Below are positions 17,600 through 29,213 of a stretch of 64,000 bases of DNA, in pieces; within the stretch, counting starts at the first letter, position 1, and the number at the start of each line of letters is the position of its first letter. The translations under genes and the position numbers were made by a program. The stretch is from Arthrobacter sp. SDTb3-6 (GTDB lineage: Bacteria > Actinomycetota > Actinomycetes > Actinomycetales > Micrococcaceae), in contig NZ_JAAMFN010000014.1 in NCBI RefSeq assembly GCF_013376095.1, forward strand, positions 1-64,000. Direction: 5' to 3'. The notes beneath the pieces were generated by a model. The model was not told the DNA's origin. It was given only the letters and a program-made list of their open reading frames with translations, and ran no database searches.

Positions 17600-17830
17600 C
17601 TAGCCGATACGGCGGGAGTCTGCCTCGTCGTCGTCCTCAAACTGATCCGCATATTTGTCTTCATATGCCGAGTAGTCAGGCTCTGCAGGAACCTCAATGT
17701 GACGGCTCGGGGCTCGCCGAGTAGTTCCACCGAGCTCTTTTTGCAGAGCTGAATAGTCAGTGTTCGGGGAGTAGTACTTGATGTCCCGAGCCTGCTTGGT
17801 TGCCTTCGCCTTTTGACGGCCGCGCCCCAT
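17600..17830 (-). CDS. DUF3073 family protein
   Basis: 76 aa, small and charged. The N-terminus MGRGRQKAKATKQARDIKYY, the following SPNTDYSALQ-type segment and the acidic end (EDDDEAD) are hallmarks of DUF3073, a family confined to actinobacteria and usually found beside purM, as here. Function unknown; the basic head and acidic tail could suit a nucleic-acid- or ribosome-associated protein, but that is a guess. ATG at 17830 has a strong AAGGGGG ribosome binding site. Confidence 0.9.
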   Translation of the reverse strand: MGRGRQKAKATKQARDIKYYSPNTDYSALQKELGGTTRRAPSRHIEVPAEPDYSAYEDKYADQFEDDDEADSRRIG

Positions 17831-18146
17831 GGCGTGACCCCCTTTTTACACTTGGACCGGAGGTGGTCGCTCGGGCTGAGAGCGAGGCTCCGGAATATTC
17901 GGTCAATTTGTCGTACTCCTAGATTACATGACATCCGCAGCGGCTGCTCCCGCCGCCGGATCGTTCTGCCCACGGGCGGTCCCTTATTTTTCCGTGACGG
18001 CCGGGAAATATTCGATAGAGTCGAATAAGACGGGGAATTATCCCCTGCAGGGGGACCATAATTTGTGCCCTGGGCGAAGCACATTTCCTTGTGTCCAGGC
18101 AAAGCAGTGCGCCGGCAGCCGGCGCACCAGGGAAGGCCAGTTCTTC
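17831..18146. other. Divergent promoter region with palindromes
   Basis: About 316 bp without a gene, between DUF3073 (minus) and the septum-formation-like gene (plus). It is more AT-rich than its surroundings and holds two palindromes, one at 18009-18027 and CCCCTGCAGGGG at 18042-18053, both ahead of the plus-strand gene. Confidence 0.5.
18009..18027 (+). promoter_or_regulatory. Operator-like palindrome TATTCGA-N5-TCGAATA
   Basis: Seven-base perfect arms separated by TAGAG, about 120 nt upstream of the septum-formation-like gene. The shape fits a dimeric regulator site, but the binding protein is unknown. Confidence 0.35.
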
Positions 18147-19406
18147 ATGAGCGAACACGACAAGGCAAACGGGACCCCTGCCGGGGAACCACCCGCGGAG
18201 GGCCGGTCGCCGGACGGCGGGTCCGCCGGGACCGCTGCGCCCGACGCGGCGCCGGTGCAGCCGGAGGTGCCCGGGGACGAGTTTGAGTTTTCCGAACCGC
18301 AACTGGGGGATGCCAAGATCAGCGCGGAGGCTGCCGACAGCGCCGACCTGGACCAGGTGGAGGCGGAGGCGGCCGCGGTTGAACGCGAGGCCGAACGCTC
18401 CACGCAGCTGGGAGCCGCCGAGGTCATCTCCTCCGTGCCTGCCGCCGACGTGGACTTTACCGTGCCCCCGCCCGAGCACCACTGGGACGCGGATGACGGG
18501 ACTGCGCAGGCCCCGAAGGCAACACAGCAGGCCCCGAAGGCAACTGAAGCTCCGAAGGCGGCGGAGGCGGCACCGGAAGGGGGCCCGCACCGGGTGGGCA
18601 GCGGGGTCGACGACGGGTCCGGCTGGCGCCGCCCCGAGACCCGGTGGGAGCAGCCCACCACGCAGTGGCAGCAGTCGGCCACCCCGTGGCAGCCCAGGGC
18701 GAATGCGTGGCAGTCGCCGGGCCAGCAGGCCCAGGGCGACGCCGCACCGCCGCCGGACACGCCCCAGCCGGCCGTTCAGCCGAGCCAGCCGGACCAGCCG
18801 GCCGGAGCACCCCGCACGGCCCAGTCGCGCCCGCCTGCTCCCCTGCCCGAGCCGGGCAGGCAGCAGGGAAACGCAGGAAAGCTGTTGATCGTGCTCGCCA
18901 TCGTTGTTGCGGGGCTCATCCTCGTCGGCCTGCTGATCTGGCTGGTGGTGGGCCTGGTCCAGGGCGGCACCCAGGCCGCGGCCCCGGCGTCCGGTGCCGC
19001 CAGTTCCCAGGCTGTCGCTCCGGCGGATGCCGGTGGCTCGGGCGGGATCATCGTTCCGCAGGCGCAGCCGGGGAACTGGCTCGACGGCGACTGCCTCCGC
19101 AGCTTCAACGCAACCCAAATCACGCCGACCGACGTCGTGCTGTGCAGTTCACCGCACTCCGCCCAGGTGGTTGCCTCCTCCGAGTACGGACAGGCCGCGT
19201 CCTTCCCCGGAGACGCCGCCGTCAGGGCCAAGGCCAGCCAGCTGTGCAAGGACGCCCCCATCACGGACGCGGCCAGGAAATACAGCGGGCTCCAGGTGTT
19301 CCAGTACTTCCCCACGGGCAATTCGTGGAGCACCGGCGACCGCCTGGTCCAGTGCATCGCCGTCGACCCTGCGGGCAACAACATCACGGCGAGCCTGGTC
19401 CAGTAG
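18147..19406 (+). CDS. Septum-formation-like single-pass membrane protein
   Basis: 419 aa. Residues 1 to about 240 are a disordered, acidic then Pro/Gln-rich cytoplasmic region with small repeats (APKATQQAPKATEAPKA). One membrane helix lies near 245-272 (LLIVLAIVVAGLILVGLLIW). The outer domain (about 305-419) has GDCLRSF, VVLCSSPHSAQVV and RLVQCIAVD, the Cys pattern of the actinobacterial septum-formation (PF13845-like) domain. The name is historical; the molecular role is not established. ATG at 18147 follows GGGAAGG. It converges on clpB with 11 nt between stops. Confidence 0.75.
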   Translation: MSEHDKANGTPAGEPPAEGRSPDGGSAGTAAPDAAPVQPEVPGDEFEFSEPQLGDAKISAEAADSADLDQVEAEAAAVEREAERSTQLGAAEVISSVPAADVDFTVPPPEHHWDADDGTAQAPKATQQAPKATEAPKAAEAAPEGGPHRVGSGVDDGSGWRRPETRWEQPTTQWQQSATPWQPRANAWQSPGQQAQGDAAPPPDTPQPAVQPSQPDQPAGAPRTAQSRPPAPLPEPGRQQGNAGKLLIVLAIVVAGLILVGLLIWLVVGLVQGGTQAAAPASGAASSQAVAPADAGGSGGIIVPQAQPGNWLDGDCLRSFNATQITPTDVVLCSSPHSAQVVASSEYGQAASFPGDAAVRAKASQLCKDAPITDAARKYSGLQVFQYFPTGNSWSTGDRLVQCIAVDPAGNNITASLVQ

Positions 19407-19417
19407 GCCGGGGCCGG

Positions 19418-22036
<2,619 letters not shown>

Positions 22037-22076
22037 GAGAGGTCCTTTCACAAGCGGTTTTGGTTCAATGCTGCCA

Positions 22077-22101
22077 AAGTTGAGTCTAGTACGCTCAACT
22101 T
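22077..22101. promoter_or_regulatory. HAIR box (HspR site) of clpB
   Basis: AAGTTGAGT-N7-GCTCAACTT, close to the HspR consensus CTTGAGT-N7-ACTCAAG. It lies between divergent clpB and the MerR-type gene, 41 nt from the clpB start. HspR in this window (45206-45646) is the expected binder. Confidence 0.85.
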
Positions 22102-22149
22102 CATTTTTGTGCGTTTCCCCAAGTATTTCTTCCTAGGCGAAATTGACCC

Positions 22150-22187
22150 TTGACCTTGACGTTGCGTCAACCTTTAGAGTCTGTTCC
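22150..22187 (+). promoter_or_regulatory. MerR-type promoter with 19-bp spacer
   Basis: TTGACC (22150-22155) and TAGAGT (22175-22180) are separated by 19 bp, the long spacing that MerR-family activators correct by bending DNA. The spacer holds the dyad TTGAC-N5-GTCAA. The predicted transcript starts 7 nt later at the ATG. This points to autoregulation. Confidence 0.7.
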
Positions 22188-22955
22188 ATGGAAGTCAACG
22201 ACTGGCCGATCCACGAGATAGCGGCTTTGGCCGGCGTCACCAGCCGGACGTTGCGGCACTACGATTCCGTGGGGCTGCTGGCACCGAGCAGGACCGCAGC
22301 CAACGGCTACCGGCACTATGACCGGGCCGCGCTGGTGCGGCTGCAGCGGATCCTGCTGCTGCGCGAACTCGGGCTGGGCCTGCCGGCGATTGCCGCCATC
22401 CTGGACCACCAGGAATCGGCCGCGGCCGCCCTGGCCACGCATGTCAGCTGGCTGCGGGCCGAGCAGGCAAGGCTGGCCGGGCAGATTGCGTCCGTGGAGA
22501 AGACCATTGCAGCATTGAACGAAGGAGGGGCCATCATGGCCGAGACCATGTTTGACGGCTTTGACCACACGCACTACAAGGACGAGGTGGAGCAGCGCTG
22601 GGGCAAGGATGCCTATGCCCGCAGCGACTCGTGGTGGCGGGGGTTGGACGCCGCCGGCCAGGCCGCCTGGAAGGGGCGGGTGGCTGCACTGAACCGCGAC
22701 TGGATTGCGGCATTTGACTCCGGTGCACCGGCGGATTCGGCGGCGGCCCAGGAGCTGGCACGGCGCCACGTCGAGTGGCTGCGCGCCGTTCCGGGCACCC
22801 CGGCCTCCGAACCCGGCGCGGACGTGCGCGGCTACGTGGCCGGCTTGGGCGAAATGTACGTGGACGACCCGAGATTCGGCGCCAACAACGGCGGGGCGGC
22901 CGGCGCCGCATTCGTCCGCGATGCCCTGGCCCTCTACGCGGAGCACCACCTCTAG
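22188..22955 (+). CDS. MerR-family regulator with TipAS ligand domain
   Basis: 255 aa. Residues 5-75 are a MerR winged helix (IHEIAALAGVTSRTLRHYDS, GLLAPSR, GYRHYD, LVRLQRILLLRELGL). A coiled linker (about 80-112) leads to a TipAS domain (about 118-255) containing FDHTHYKDEVEQRWG and a Trp-rich WWRGLD region. TipA-type proteins bind thiopeptide antibiotics and activate multidrug exporters; the ligand here is unknown. ATG at 22188 is right for a leaderless mRNA. No exporter lies directly downstream, so targets beyond itself are not evident. Confidence 0.88.
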   Translation: MEVNDWPIHEIAALAGVTSRTLRHYDSVGLLAPSRTAANGYRHYDRAALVRLQRILLLRELGLGLPAIAAILDHQESAAAALATHVSWLRAEQARLAGQIASVEKTIAALNEGGAIMAETMFDGFDHTHYKDEVEQRWGKDAYARSDSWWRGLDAAGQAAWKGRVAALNRDWIAAFDSGAPADSAAAQELARRHVEWLRAVPGTPASEPGADVRGYVAGLGEMYVDDPRFGANNGGAAGAAFVRDALALYAEHHL

Positions 22956-22970
22956 CCCCACCCATCAACG

Positions 22971-23046
22971 CTCGGTTGCAACCGGGGCGATTTCCCGCGA
23001 CCCTCGGTTGCAACCGGGGCGTTTCCCCGAAGCCTTCGGTTGCAAG
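22971..23046 (+). repeat. 32-bp tandem repeat, 2.4 copies
   Basis: Units start at 22971, 23003 and 23035 with (C/T)TCGGTTGCAA; the first two share CTCGGTTGCAACCGGGGCG and end in divergent pyrimidine-rich sequence. The repeat begins 15 nt behind the MerR/TipAS stop. There are no spacers, so it is not CRISPR. Confidence 0.8.
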
Positions 23047-23061
23047 CTGCCGCGGCACCCA

Positions 23062-23100
23062 AAGGGCCTAAACTGATTCCATGATCTTGATCGATCCACC
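23062..23100 (+). repeat. Left copy of duplicated promoter/start segment
   Basis: A 39-bp segment, 32 of 39 bases identical to 24324-24362, including CCATGATCTTGATCGATCC. It holds a -10 (TAAACT), a 6-nt gap and an ATG that reads MILIDPP before stopping after 11 codons. It is a stranded copy of the DUF4031 gene's start. Confidence 0.8.
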
Positions 23101-23145
23101 ATGCCGGTGTGGCTAGACGGCACCAATCTCACTGGACGCACCACC

Positions 23146-24316
23146 ATGGCTCGGACAGAACCAGCAGCCGAACGGTTCGCGATCCGTGCGCGCCGCATTT
23201 TTGATGGCGCGGCATTGTTGCCCGCCAGCCGGACGACGGTGGTGGTGGACAAGGGCCTCATCAGCGCCATCGAAACCAGCGGGACCCGGGTGGAAGGTCA
23301 CATGCCGGTCCACGAGTTGGGCGATGCCACACTGCTGCCCGGCCTGATCGACGCCCACACCCACCTGGTCTTCGATGCCAGCGACACGGCAGCCGTCAAC
23401 GTCCAATCCGCGGTGCACCGGGACCTCGCGGCCGCCATGCGCCTCAGGGCCCGGGCCATGATGGACCACGGCATAACGTCTGTCCGCGACCTTGGCGACC
23501 GGGACTACCTCTCCCTTATGCTGCGTGAGGAAACCGCCAAACAGCCGGCAGCCGGCCCTCGTATTGTTGCGGCAGGCCCTCCCATCACTTCCACTGGCGG
23601 GCATTGCTGGTTCCTGGGTTGCGAGGCCGACGACGCTGAAGCCGTCACTGCCGCTGTCGACGACCACGCACTTCGGGGCGTCGACGTCATCAAGGTCATG
23701 GCCACGGGCGGGCGAATGACTCCCACTACAGTCCCCCATGAGTCACAGTATTCATTGAAGGAACTCCGCGTCGCGGCGGACCGGGCACACTTTCACGGAC
23801 TTCCGGCGGCGGCCCACGTCCATGGCCGGCGGGTTCGACACCTTGGAACATGTCAGCTTCATGACGGCCACCGGCATCGACCCGGACCCAGGCATCATCG
23901 ACGCCATAGCCGCTTCGGGGGTGATCGTTTCCATCACCCTAGGCTTGCTGCCCGGCGTGCACGCCAGCCCCCTCATGGAGAGCCTGACGCCCCGAATACT
24001 TGCCCACGTGAAGGACATGGCGGACCGGGGCGTCAGGATCACGCTCGGGCCGGACAGCGGACTTAACCCGGCCAAACCCCACACTGTGCTGCCGTACGCC
24101 GTCGAGCAGTTTGCGGGGGCCGGCGTTGGGGCGGCAGCCGCGTTGGCTGCGGCCACCCAGACGGCGGCGGCGGCCTGCGGACTGTCCGGAGTGGTTGGTC
24201 GGATCGCCCCCGGCCGGGAAGCGGACCTGCTGGCCGTCACGGGCAATCCGCTGGCGAACATCGCCGACATTCACAATGTCGCGGCCGTCTACCGTGCCGG
24301 CGTTCGCGTGGTGTAG
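23146..24316 (+). pseudogene. Amidohydrolase-family pseudogene (frameshift and small deletion)
   Basis: The first frame (to about 23826) carries a metal-dependent amidohydrolase: LPGLIDAHTHLVFDASD (HxH site), TSVRDLGD, VDVIKVMATGG (carboxylated Lys) and PAAAHVHG. The second half, in the +1 frame from 23822, continues GGFDTLEHVSF (next His), GPDSGL (catalytic Asp) and GRIAPGREADLLAVTGNPL. In intact relatives about eight residues separate HVHG from the GFDTLEH segment, so about 25 bp seem to be missing at 23818-23826, shifting the frame. All metal ligands are otherwise present, suggesting recent loss. The start could be 23101 or 23146; neither has a good ribosome binding site. Confidence 0.8.
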
Positions 24317-24323
24317 TGGCGCG

Positions 24324-24362
24324 CAAGGCCTAAGCTGGGGCCATGATCTTGATCGATCCGCC
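24324..24362 (+). repeat. Right copy of duplicated promoter/start segment
   Basis: Matches 23062-23100. This copy is functional: TAAGCT (24331-24336), 6-nt gap, then the ATG of the DUF4031 gene. Confidence 0.8.
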
Positions 24363-25212
24363 GTTTTGGCCGGCCCACGGGACCGAATTCTCCCACCTGG
24401 TCTCCGACACCTCCCTGGCCGAGCTCCACGAGTTCGCTGCCGCGGCAGGCATCACCGAGAGGGCCTTCGACCTGGACCACTACGACGTCCCTGAGCGCCT
24501 CTACCACGACCTCATCCGGGCCGGGGCAACGCCGGTCTCCGGCAAGGACCTGGTCCGGGCCCTTGCCGCATCGGGCCTGCGGGTCAAGGCCCGGCACCGC
24601 AGCAGGTCGGTCGCCACCGCCCTTCAATACCGCTGGGACGCCCTCCTGCCGGGGCAGCCGGGGCTGGGCGCCGAACTGTTCGGCCGCTGGAACGAACCCC
24701 ACCGGCACTACCACTCCTCCACCCACCTCCTGGCCGTGCTGGAGGCCCTGGACCAGCTCACCGAAGGCGCCCCACAGCGCACGGTGGCGCTGGCGGCCTG
24801 GTTCCACGACGCCGTGTACAACGGGGTGGCCGGGCGGGACGAGGAGGACTCGGCGGTATTGGCACAAGCGAGCTTAAACGGGCTGCTTCCGGCAGCGGAG
24901 GTCCGGGAGGTGTCGCGCCTGGTCCGCCTGACCGCCTCACACTCCCCCGCCCTGGAGGACCACGCCGGCGCCCTCCTGTGCGACGCCGACCTCGCCGTCC
25001 TTGGCGGACTTCCGGAAGCATACGCCCGCTATGTTGCCGCCGTCCGGGCGGACTACGCCCACGTGCCCGACGCCGACTTCACGAAGGGGCGGGCCGCCGT
25101 CGTACGCCGGCTTATGGCGCTGGAACCGCTCTTCCACACGTCCAGGGGCCGGGAACTATGGGCCGAACGGGCACGGTCCAACCTCCGCCTGGAAATAGTG
25201 CAATTGAGTTAA
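24343..25212 (+). CDS. DUF4031 protein with HD-like phosphohydrolase domain
   Basis: 289 aa. Residues 1 to about 85 match DUF4031 (MILIDPPFWPAHGTEFSHLV, then FDLDHYDVPERLYHDLI). From about 90 the protein resembles predicted HD-superfamily metal phosphohydrolases (COG4339-like): RYHSSTHL-type His pairs (HRHYHSSTHLLAVL), LAAWFHDAVYN with the HD dyad, EEDSA, and LLCDADLAVLG. The substrate is unknown. The ATG has a -10 element 6 nt upstream, so it is probably leaderless. Its promoter and start are the source of the duplicated segment at 23062. Confidence 0.8.
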   Translation: MILIDPPFWPAHGTEFSHLVSDTSLAELHEFAAAAGITERAFDLDHYDVPERLYHDLIRAGATPVSGKDLVRALAASGLRVKARHRSRSVATALQYRWDALLPGQPGLGAELFGRWNEPHRHYHSSTHLLAVLEALDQLTEGAPQRTVALAAWFHDAVYNGVAGRDEEDSAVLAQASLNGLLPAAEVREVSRLVRLTASHSPALEDHAGALLCDADLAVLGGLPEAYARYVAAVRADYAHVPDADFTKGRAAVVRRLMALEPLFHTSRGRELWAERARSNLRLEIVQLS

Positions 25213-25236
25213 GTAAACAGGCAGTAGGCTGGCTGG

Positions 25237-25662
25237 ATGCCGGACGCCAACGAACTGCCCCATGCCGAATTTGCCTTCCCAGGCCCCTTGCGGGACCAGC
25301 TGGTCGCCGCCATTCTCGACGGTTCCAAGACTTCCACCACGGGCACGGTCCGTGAGTATGGGGCAGCGGGGGAAGCGCTGCCACGGGTCGGCGACCGGTC
25401 GGCCGTGGTCGATTCCGCCGGAAAACCGGTGGCCGTCATTGAAGTGACGGGTGTGCGGCTGGCGCGGCTGGCGGAGGTGGACCTGCAGCATGCCCTGGAC
25501 GAAGGCGAGGGATACAGCACGGTGGCCGAGTGGCGCGCGGGCCATGAGGCGTTCTGGCACTCTGCGGACATGCGGCAGGCCCTCAACGAACCCGGATTCA
25601 CCGTCACGGACACCACGCTGCTGGTGCTGCAGCGCTTCCGCGTCATCACCCGGCTGCCGTAG
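25237..25662 (+). CDS. ASCH-domain protein
   Basis: 141 aa. FPGPLRDQLVAAILDGSKTSTTGT is the ASCH-family entry strand and G-x-K-T segment, followed by VGDRSAVVDSAGKPVAVIEV and a Trp-rich helix (VAEWRAGHEAFWHSADM). ASCH domains have an RNA-binding PUA-like fold; some members are amidohydrolases or ribonucleases. The specific role is unknown. TAGGCT lies 6 nt before the ATG (leaderless). Confidence 0.82.
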   Translation: MPDANELPHAEFAFPGPLRDQLVAAILDGSKTSTTGTVREYGAAGEALPRVGDRSAVVDSAGKPVAVIEVTGVRLARLAEVDLQHALDEGEGYSTVAEWRAGHEAFWHSADMRQALNEPGFTVTDTTLLVLQRFRVITRLP

Positions 25663-25696
25663 CGCCGCGCCGGCCCCCGCTCGCTAGTGTTGTGCC

Positions 25697-26356
25697 ATGG
25701 CATCAAAACCCCTTCCCCGCCCGCCCCGGCTTGATCCCGTCCAGCTGAACAACCTGGTGGAGAATGCCGACGCCTTCTTTGGCCCGGGCAGCACCTACGA
25801 CGGGAGGCACTTCAGCCGGCCCTCCTTCGACGGGGCCGACCTCAGCTCCACGGACTTCCTCGAGTGCGAGCTTGCCGCCCCCACGTTCGACGGCGCCGAA
25901 CTGCGCGGCACCAGGTTCCGGGACACCATCCTCACGGACTGCTTCGCGCCGGTCCTGAAGGCATCGCGCACCAGCTGGCGCGACGTGGAGATCACCACGC
26001 CTCGCTGGGGATCGGCCGAACTTTACGACAGCACCTGGGCCAATGTGCGCATCGACGGCGGCAAGCTGGACTTCCTGAACCTGCGCGCCGCCAAGATCAC
26101 CGACCTCCAAATCAGCGACTGCATCATCCGCGAACTGGACCTGGGCGGCGCCACCGCCACCCGCCTGGCCCTGAAAAACTGCCGCATCGGCACGCTGGAC
26201 ATCCAGCAGGCCACGCTGAAGGACGTGGACCTGCGCAGCACCGACTTCCGCACCCTGAACGGCATTGCATCCCTGGCCGGCGCCGTGATCGACGAGTACC
26301 AGCTCGGCCTGCTGGCCCCGATCCTGGCCGCGCACCTCGGGATCACCGTCGCCTGA
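25697..26356 (+). CDS. Pentapeptide-repeat protein
   Basis: 219 aa. From about residue 38 the sequence shows five-residue periodicity (FDGADLSSTDFLECELAAPT, FDGAELRGTRF, LDIQQATLKDVDLRSTDFRT), which forms a right-handed quadrilateral beta-helix. Such proteins include DNA-gyrase protectors (Qnr/MfpA), but most are uncharacterised, and nothing here marks a gyrase inhibitor. TAGTGT ends 6 nt before the ATG. Confidence 0.85.
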   Translation: MASKPLPRPPRLDPVQLNNLVENADAFFGPGSTYDGRHFSRPSFDGADLSSTDFLECELAAPTFDGAELRGTRFRDTILTDCFAPVLKASRTSWRDVEITTPRWGSAELYDSTWANVRIDGGKLDFLNLRAAKITDLQISDCIIRELDLGGATATRLALKNCRIGTLDIQQATLKDVDLRSTDFRTLNGIASLAGAVIDEYQLGLLAPILAAHLGITVA

Positions 26357-27487
<1,131 letters not shown>

Positions 27488-27520
27488 CGGCGCCGGCCCC
27501 GGGCCGCCTAGAATCGGCAT

Positions 27521-29152
27521 ATGAGCCTACGTCCTACCTCCAGCGAATGCGTCCTGGCCCGCCGCGGCACGGGCGGCCACCGCCAGTACCGCATCCCGGC
27601 GCTGGCCGTCTCGACACGCGGCACGCTGCTGGCTGCCTACGACGGCCGTCCCAACCTCGACGACCTCCCCAACCCGATCGACCTGCTGCTGCGCCGCAGC
27701 ACCGACAACGGCCGCACCTGGGGCCCGCAGCAGACGGTCCGCACCGGCACCGGCCTGGCCGGCTTCGGCGATCCGAGCCTGCTCGTGGACACCCACACCG
27801 GCCGCATCTTCCTCTTCCATGCCGCCGGGACGCACGCCGGCTTTTTCGAGGCCGCAGAGGGGCTGGAACCCGAGGATGCCATCCAGCATGCGGACTTGAG
27901 CTTCTCCGACGACGACGGCGCCACCTGGGAACACCGCCGCCTCACCGCCATGCTCAAACGCGAGGGCATCACCGGCCTGTTTGCCGCCGCCGGTGCCGGC
28001 ATCCAGATCCACACCGGCTCCTTACGGGGCCGCCTGGTGCAGCAGTTCGTGGTGCTCCACCACGGCGACATCAAGGCCGCGAGCGCCTACTCCGATGACC
28101 ACGGGGACACGTGGACGCTGGGGGATTTCGTCCCCACCACCGGCGCCTCACGCGCCAATGAAAACAAGGTGGCCTGCCTTGCCGACGGCTCGCTGCTGCT
28201 GCATTCGCGCGCCACCCCGCACCGGCTCACGGCCACCTCCACCGACGGCGGGCACAGCTACACGCCCGCCCGGCCGCACCCAGAGCTGCCGGACCCCGGC
28301 GACAACGGCTCGCTGGCCCGCTTCGACGGCCTGCCCAACGTCCCCGCCCTCGCCACGCCCGCAACGGACCACTGGCTCATCGCCACCCACAACCACGATT
28401 CCCGGCTCCGCCGCAACACCGTCCTGACGCTCTCGCAGGACAACGGTGCCAGCTGGCCGCGCGCCGTCGTGCTCTGCCCGGGCAGCTCGGAATACTCCAC
28501 GGCCGCCCGGCTCCCGGACGGCCGGATCGGCGTGCTTTATGAACGCCAGGGCTACCAGGAAATCGTGTTCACCACCGTTGACCCGAAGGAGCTGACGGCC
28601 TCCCCGGCCGCCGCGCTGACGCACGACGGCGGCACCTCCTTCGCCGGCCGGCTCGCCTTGGACGTGGTGCTGCGTTCGGTCACGCCCGCACGGCCGGAGG
28701 TGTGGCGCAACCTGGGCGAAAGCCACGCGCTGGACCAGGGCGACGGCAGCTGGGACCCCTCCGCCTGGAAGGAGGTGGGGCAGGGCTACACGGAGCAGGC
28801 ACCGCAGGTCCTCTCCAACCGTGAATCACAGGACCTCAATTACGGCCCCGCCATCCCCGGCTACAAGGCAGGGGACGTCCTGGCGTTCAGCGGCAGGGTG
28901 GAAAACCGCGGCACGGTGCCAGCCGGCGTCGAGGTCCGGATCAACGGCAGCCACGTGGCGGCGGACGCACTGGAACCAGGTGCCGCCCTGGGGTTCACGG
29001 CGAACCACACGGTGACGGAGGCGGAGCTCGCCGGCGGGCAGGCAGCGGTGGCGTTCACGCTTGAATCCGGCACCGAAACGGCTGCCAAGTCGTTCACGTT
29101 CAATGCGACCACCGGGGACGTCACCGAAACCCCTCCCCCGCACCTCAACTAG
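27521..29152 (+). CDS. Sialidase-like (BNR/Asp-box) glycosidase
   Basis: 543 aa. YRIPALAV near residue 24 corresponds to the sialidase FRIP motif that supplies an active-site Arg. Five Asp boxes follow: STDNGRTWG, SDDDGATWEH, SDDHGDTWT, STDGGHSY and SQDNGASWP. GVLYERQGYQEI has the Glu/Tyr context of the nucleophile region. After about residue 415 comes a beta-rich tail with a CARDB-like segment (VENRGTVPAGVEVRING). The expected activity is exo-sialidase (GH33). There is no signal peptide, so the product looks cytoplasmic, which is unusual for this family. TAGAAT ends 6 nt before the ATG. Confidence 0.82.
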   Translation: MSLRPTSSECVLARRGTGGHRQYRIPALAVSTRGTLLAAYDGRPNLDDLPNPIDLLLRRSTDNGRTWGPQQTVRTGTGLAGFGDPSLLVDTHTGRIFLFHAAGTHAGFFEAAEGLEPEDAIQHADLSFSDDDGATWEHRRLTAMLKREGITGLFAAAGAGIQIHTGSLRGRLVQQFVVLHHGDIKAASAYSDDHGDTWTLGDFVPTTGASRANENKVACLADGSLLLHSRATPHRLTATSTDGGHSYTPARPHPELPDPGDNGSLARFDGLPNVPALATPATDHWLIATHNHDSRLRRNTVLTLSQDNGASWPRAVVLCPGSSEYSTAARLPDGRIGVLYERQGYQEIVFTTVDPKELTASPAAALTHDGGTSFAGRLALDVVLRSVTPARPEVWRNLGESHALDQGDGSWDPSAWKEVGQGYTEQAPQVLSNRESQDLNYGPAIPGYKAGDVLAFSGRVENRGTVPAGVEVRINGSHVAADALEPGAALGFTANHTVTEAELAGGQAAVAFTLESGTETAAKSFTFNATTGDVTETPPPHLN

Positions 29153-29213
29153 GTCGCACTTATGACCGGTTTTGCCCCGAAAAATGGTGCAAAACCGGTA
29201 ACTACTGCGACCT
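29151..29213. terminator. Nested inverted repeat, probable bidirectional terminator
   Basis: Outer arms AGGTCGCA (29151-29158) and TGCGACCT (29206-29213), inner arms ACCGGTTTTG (29165-29174) and CAAAACCGGT (29190-29199). It overlaps the stop codons of both the sialidase gene and the converging minus-strand gene. Confidence 0.65.

Noticed and set aside
22971-23046. Possible CRISPR array
   Set aside because: The units are adjacent without unique spacers, only 2.4 copies, and no cas genes are present.
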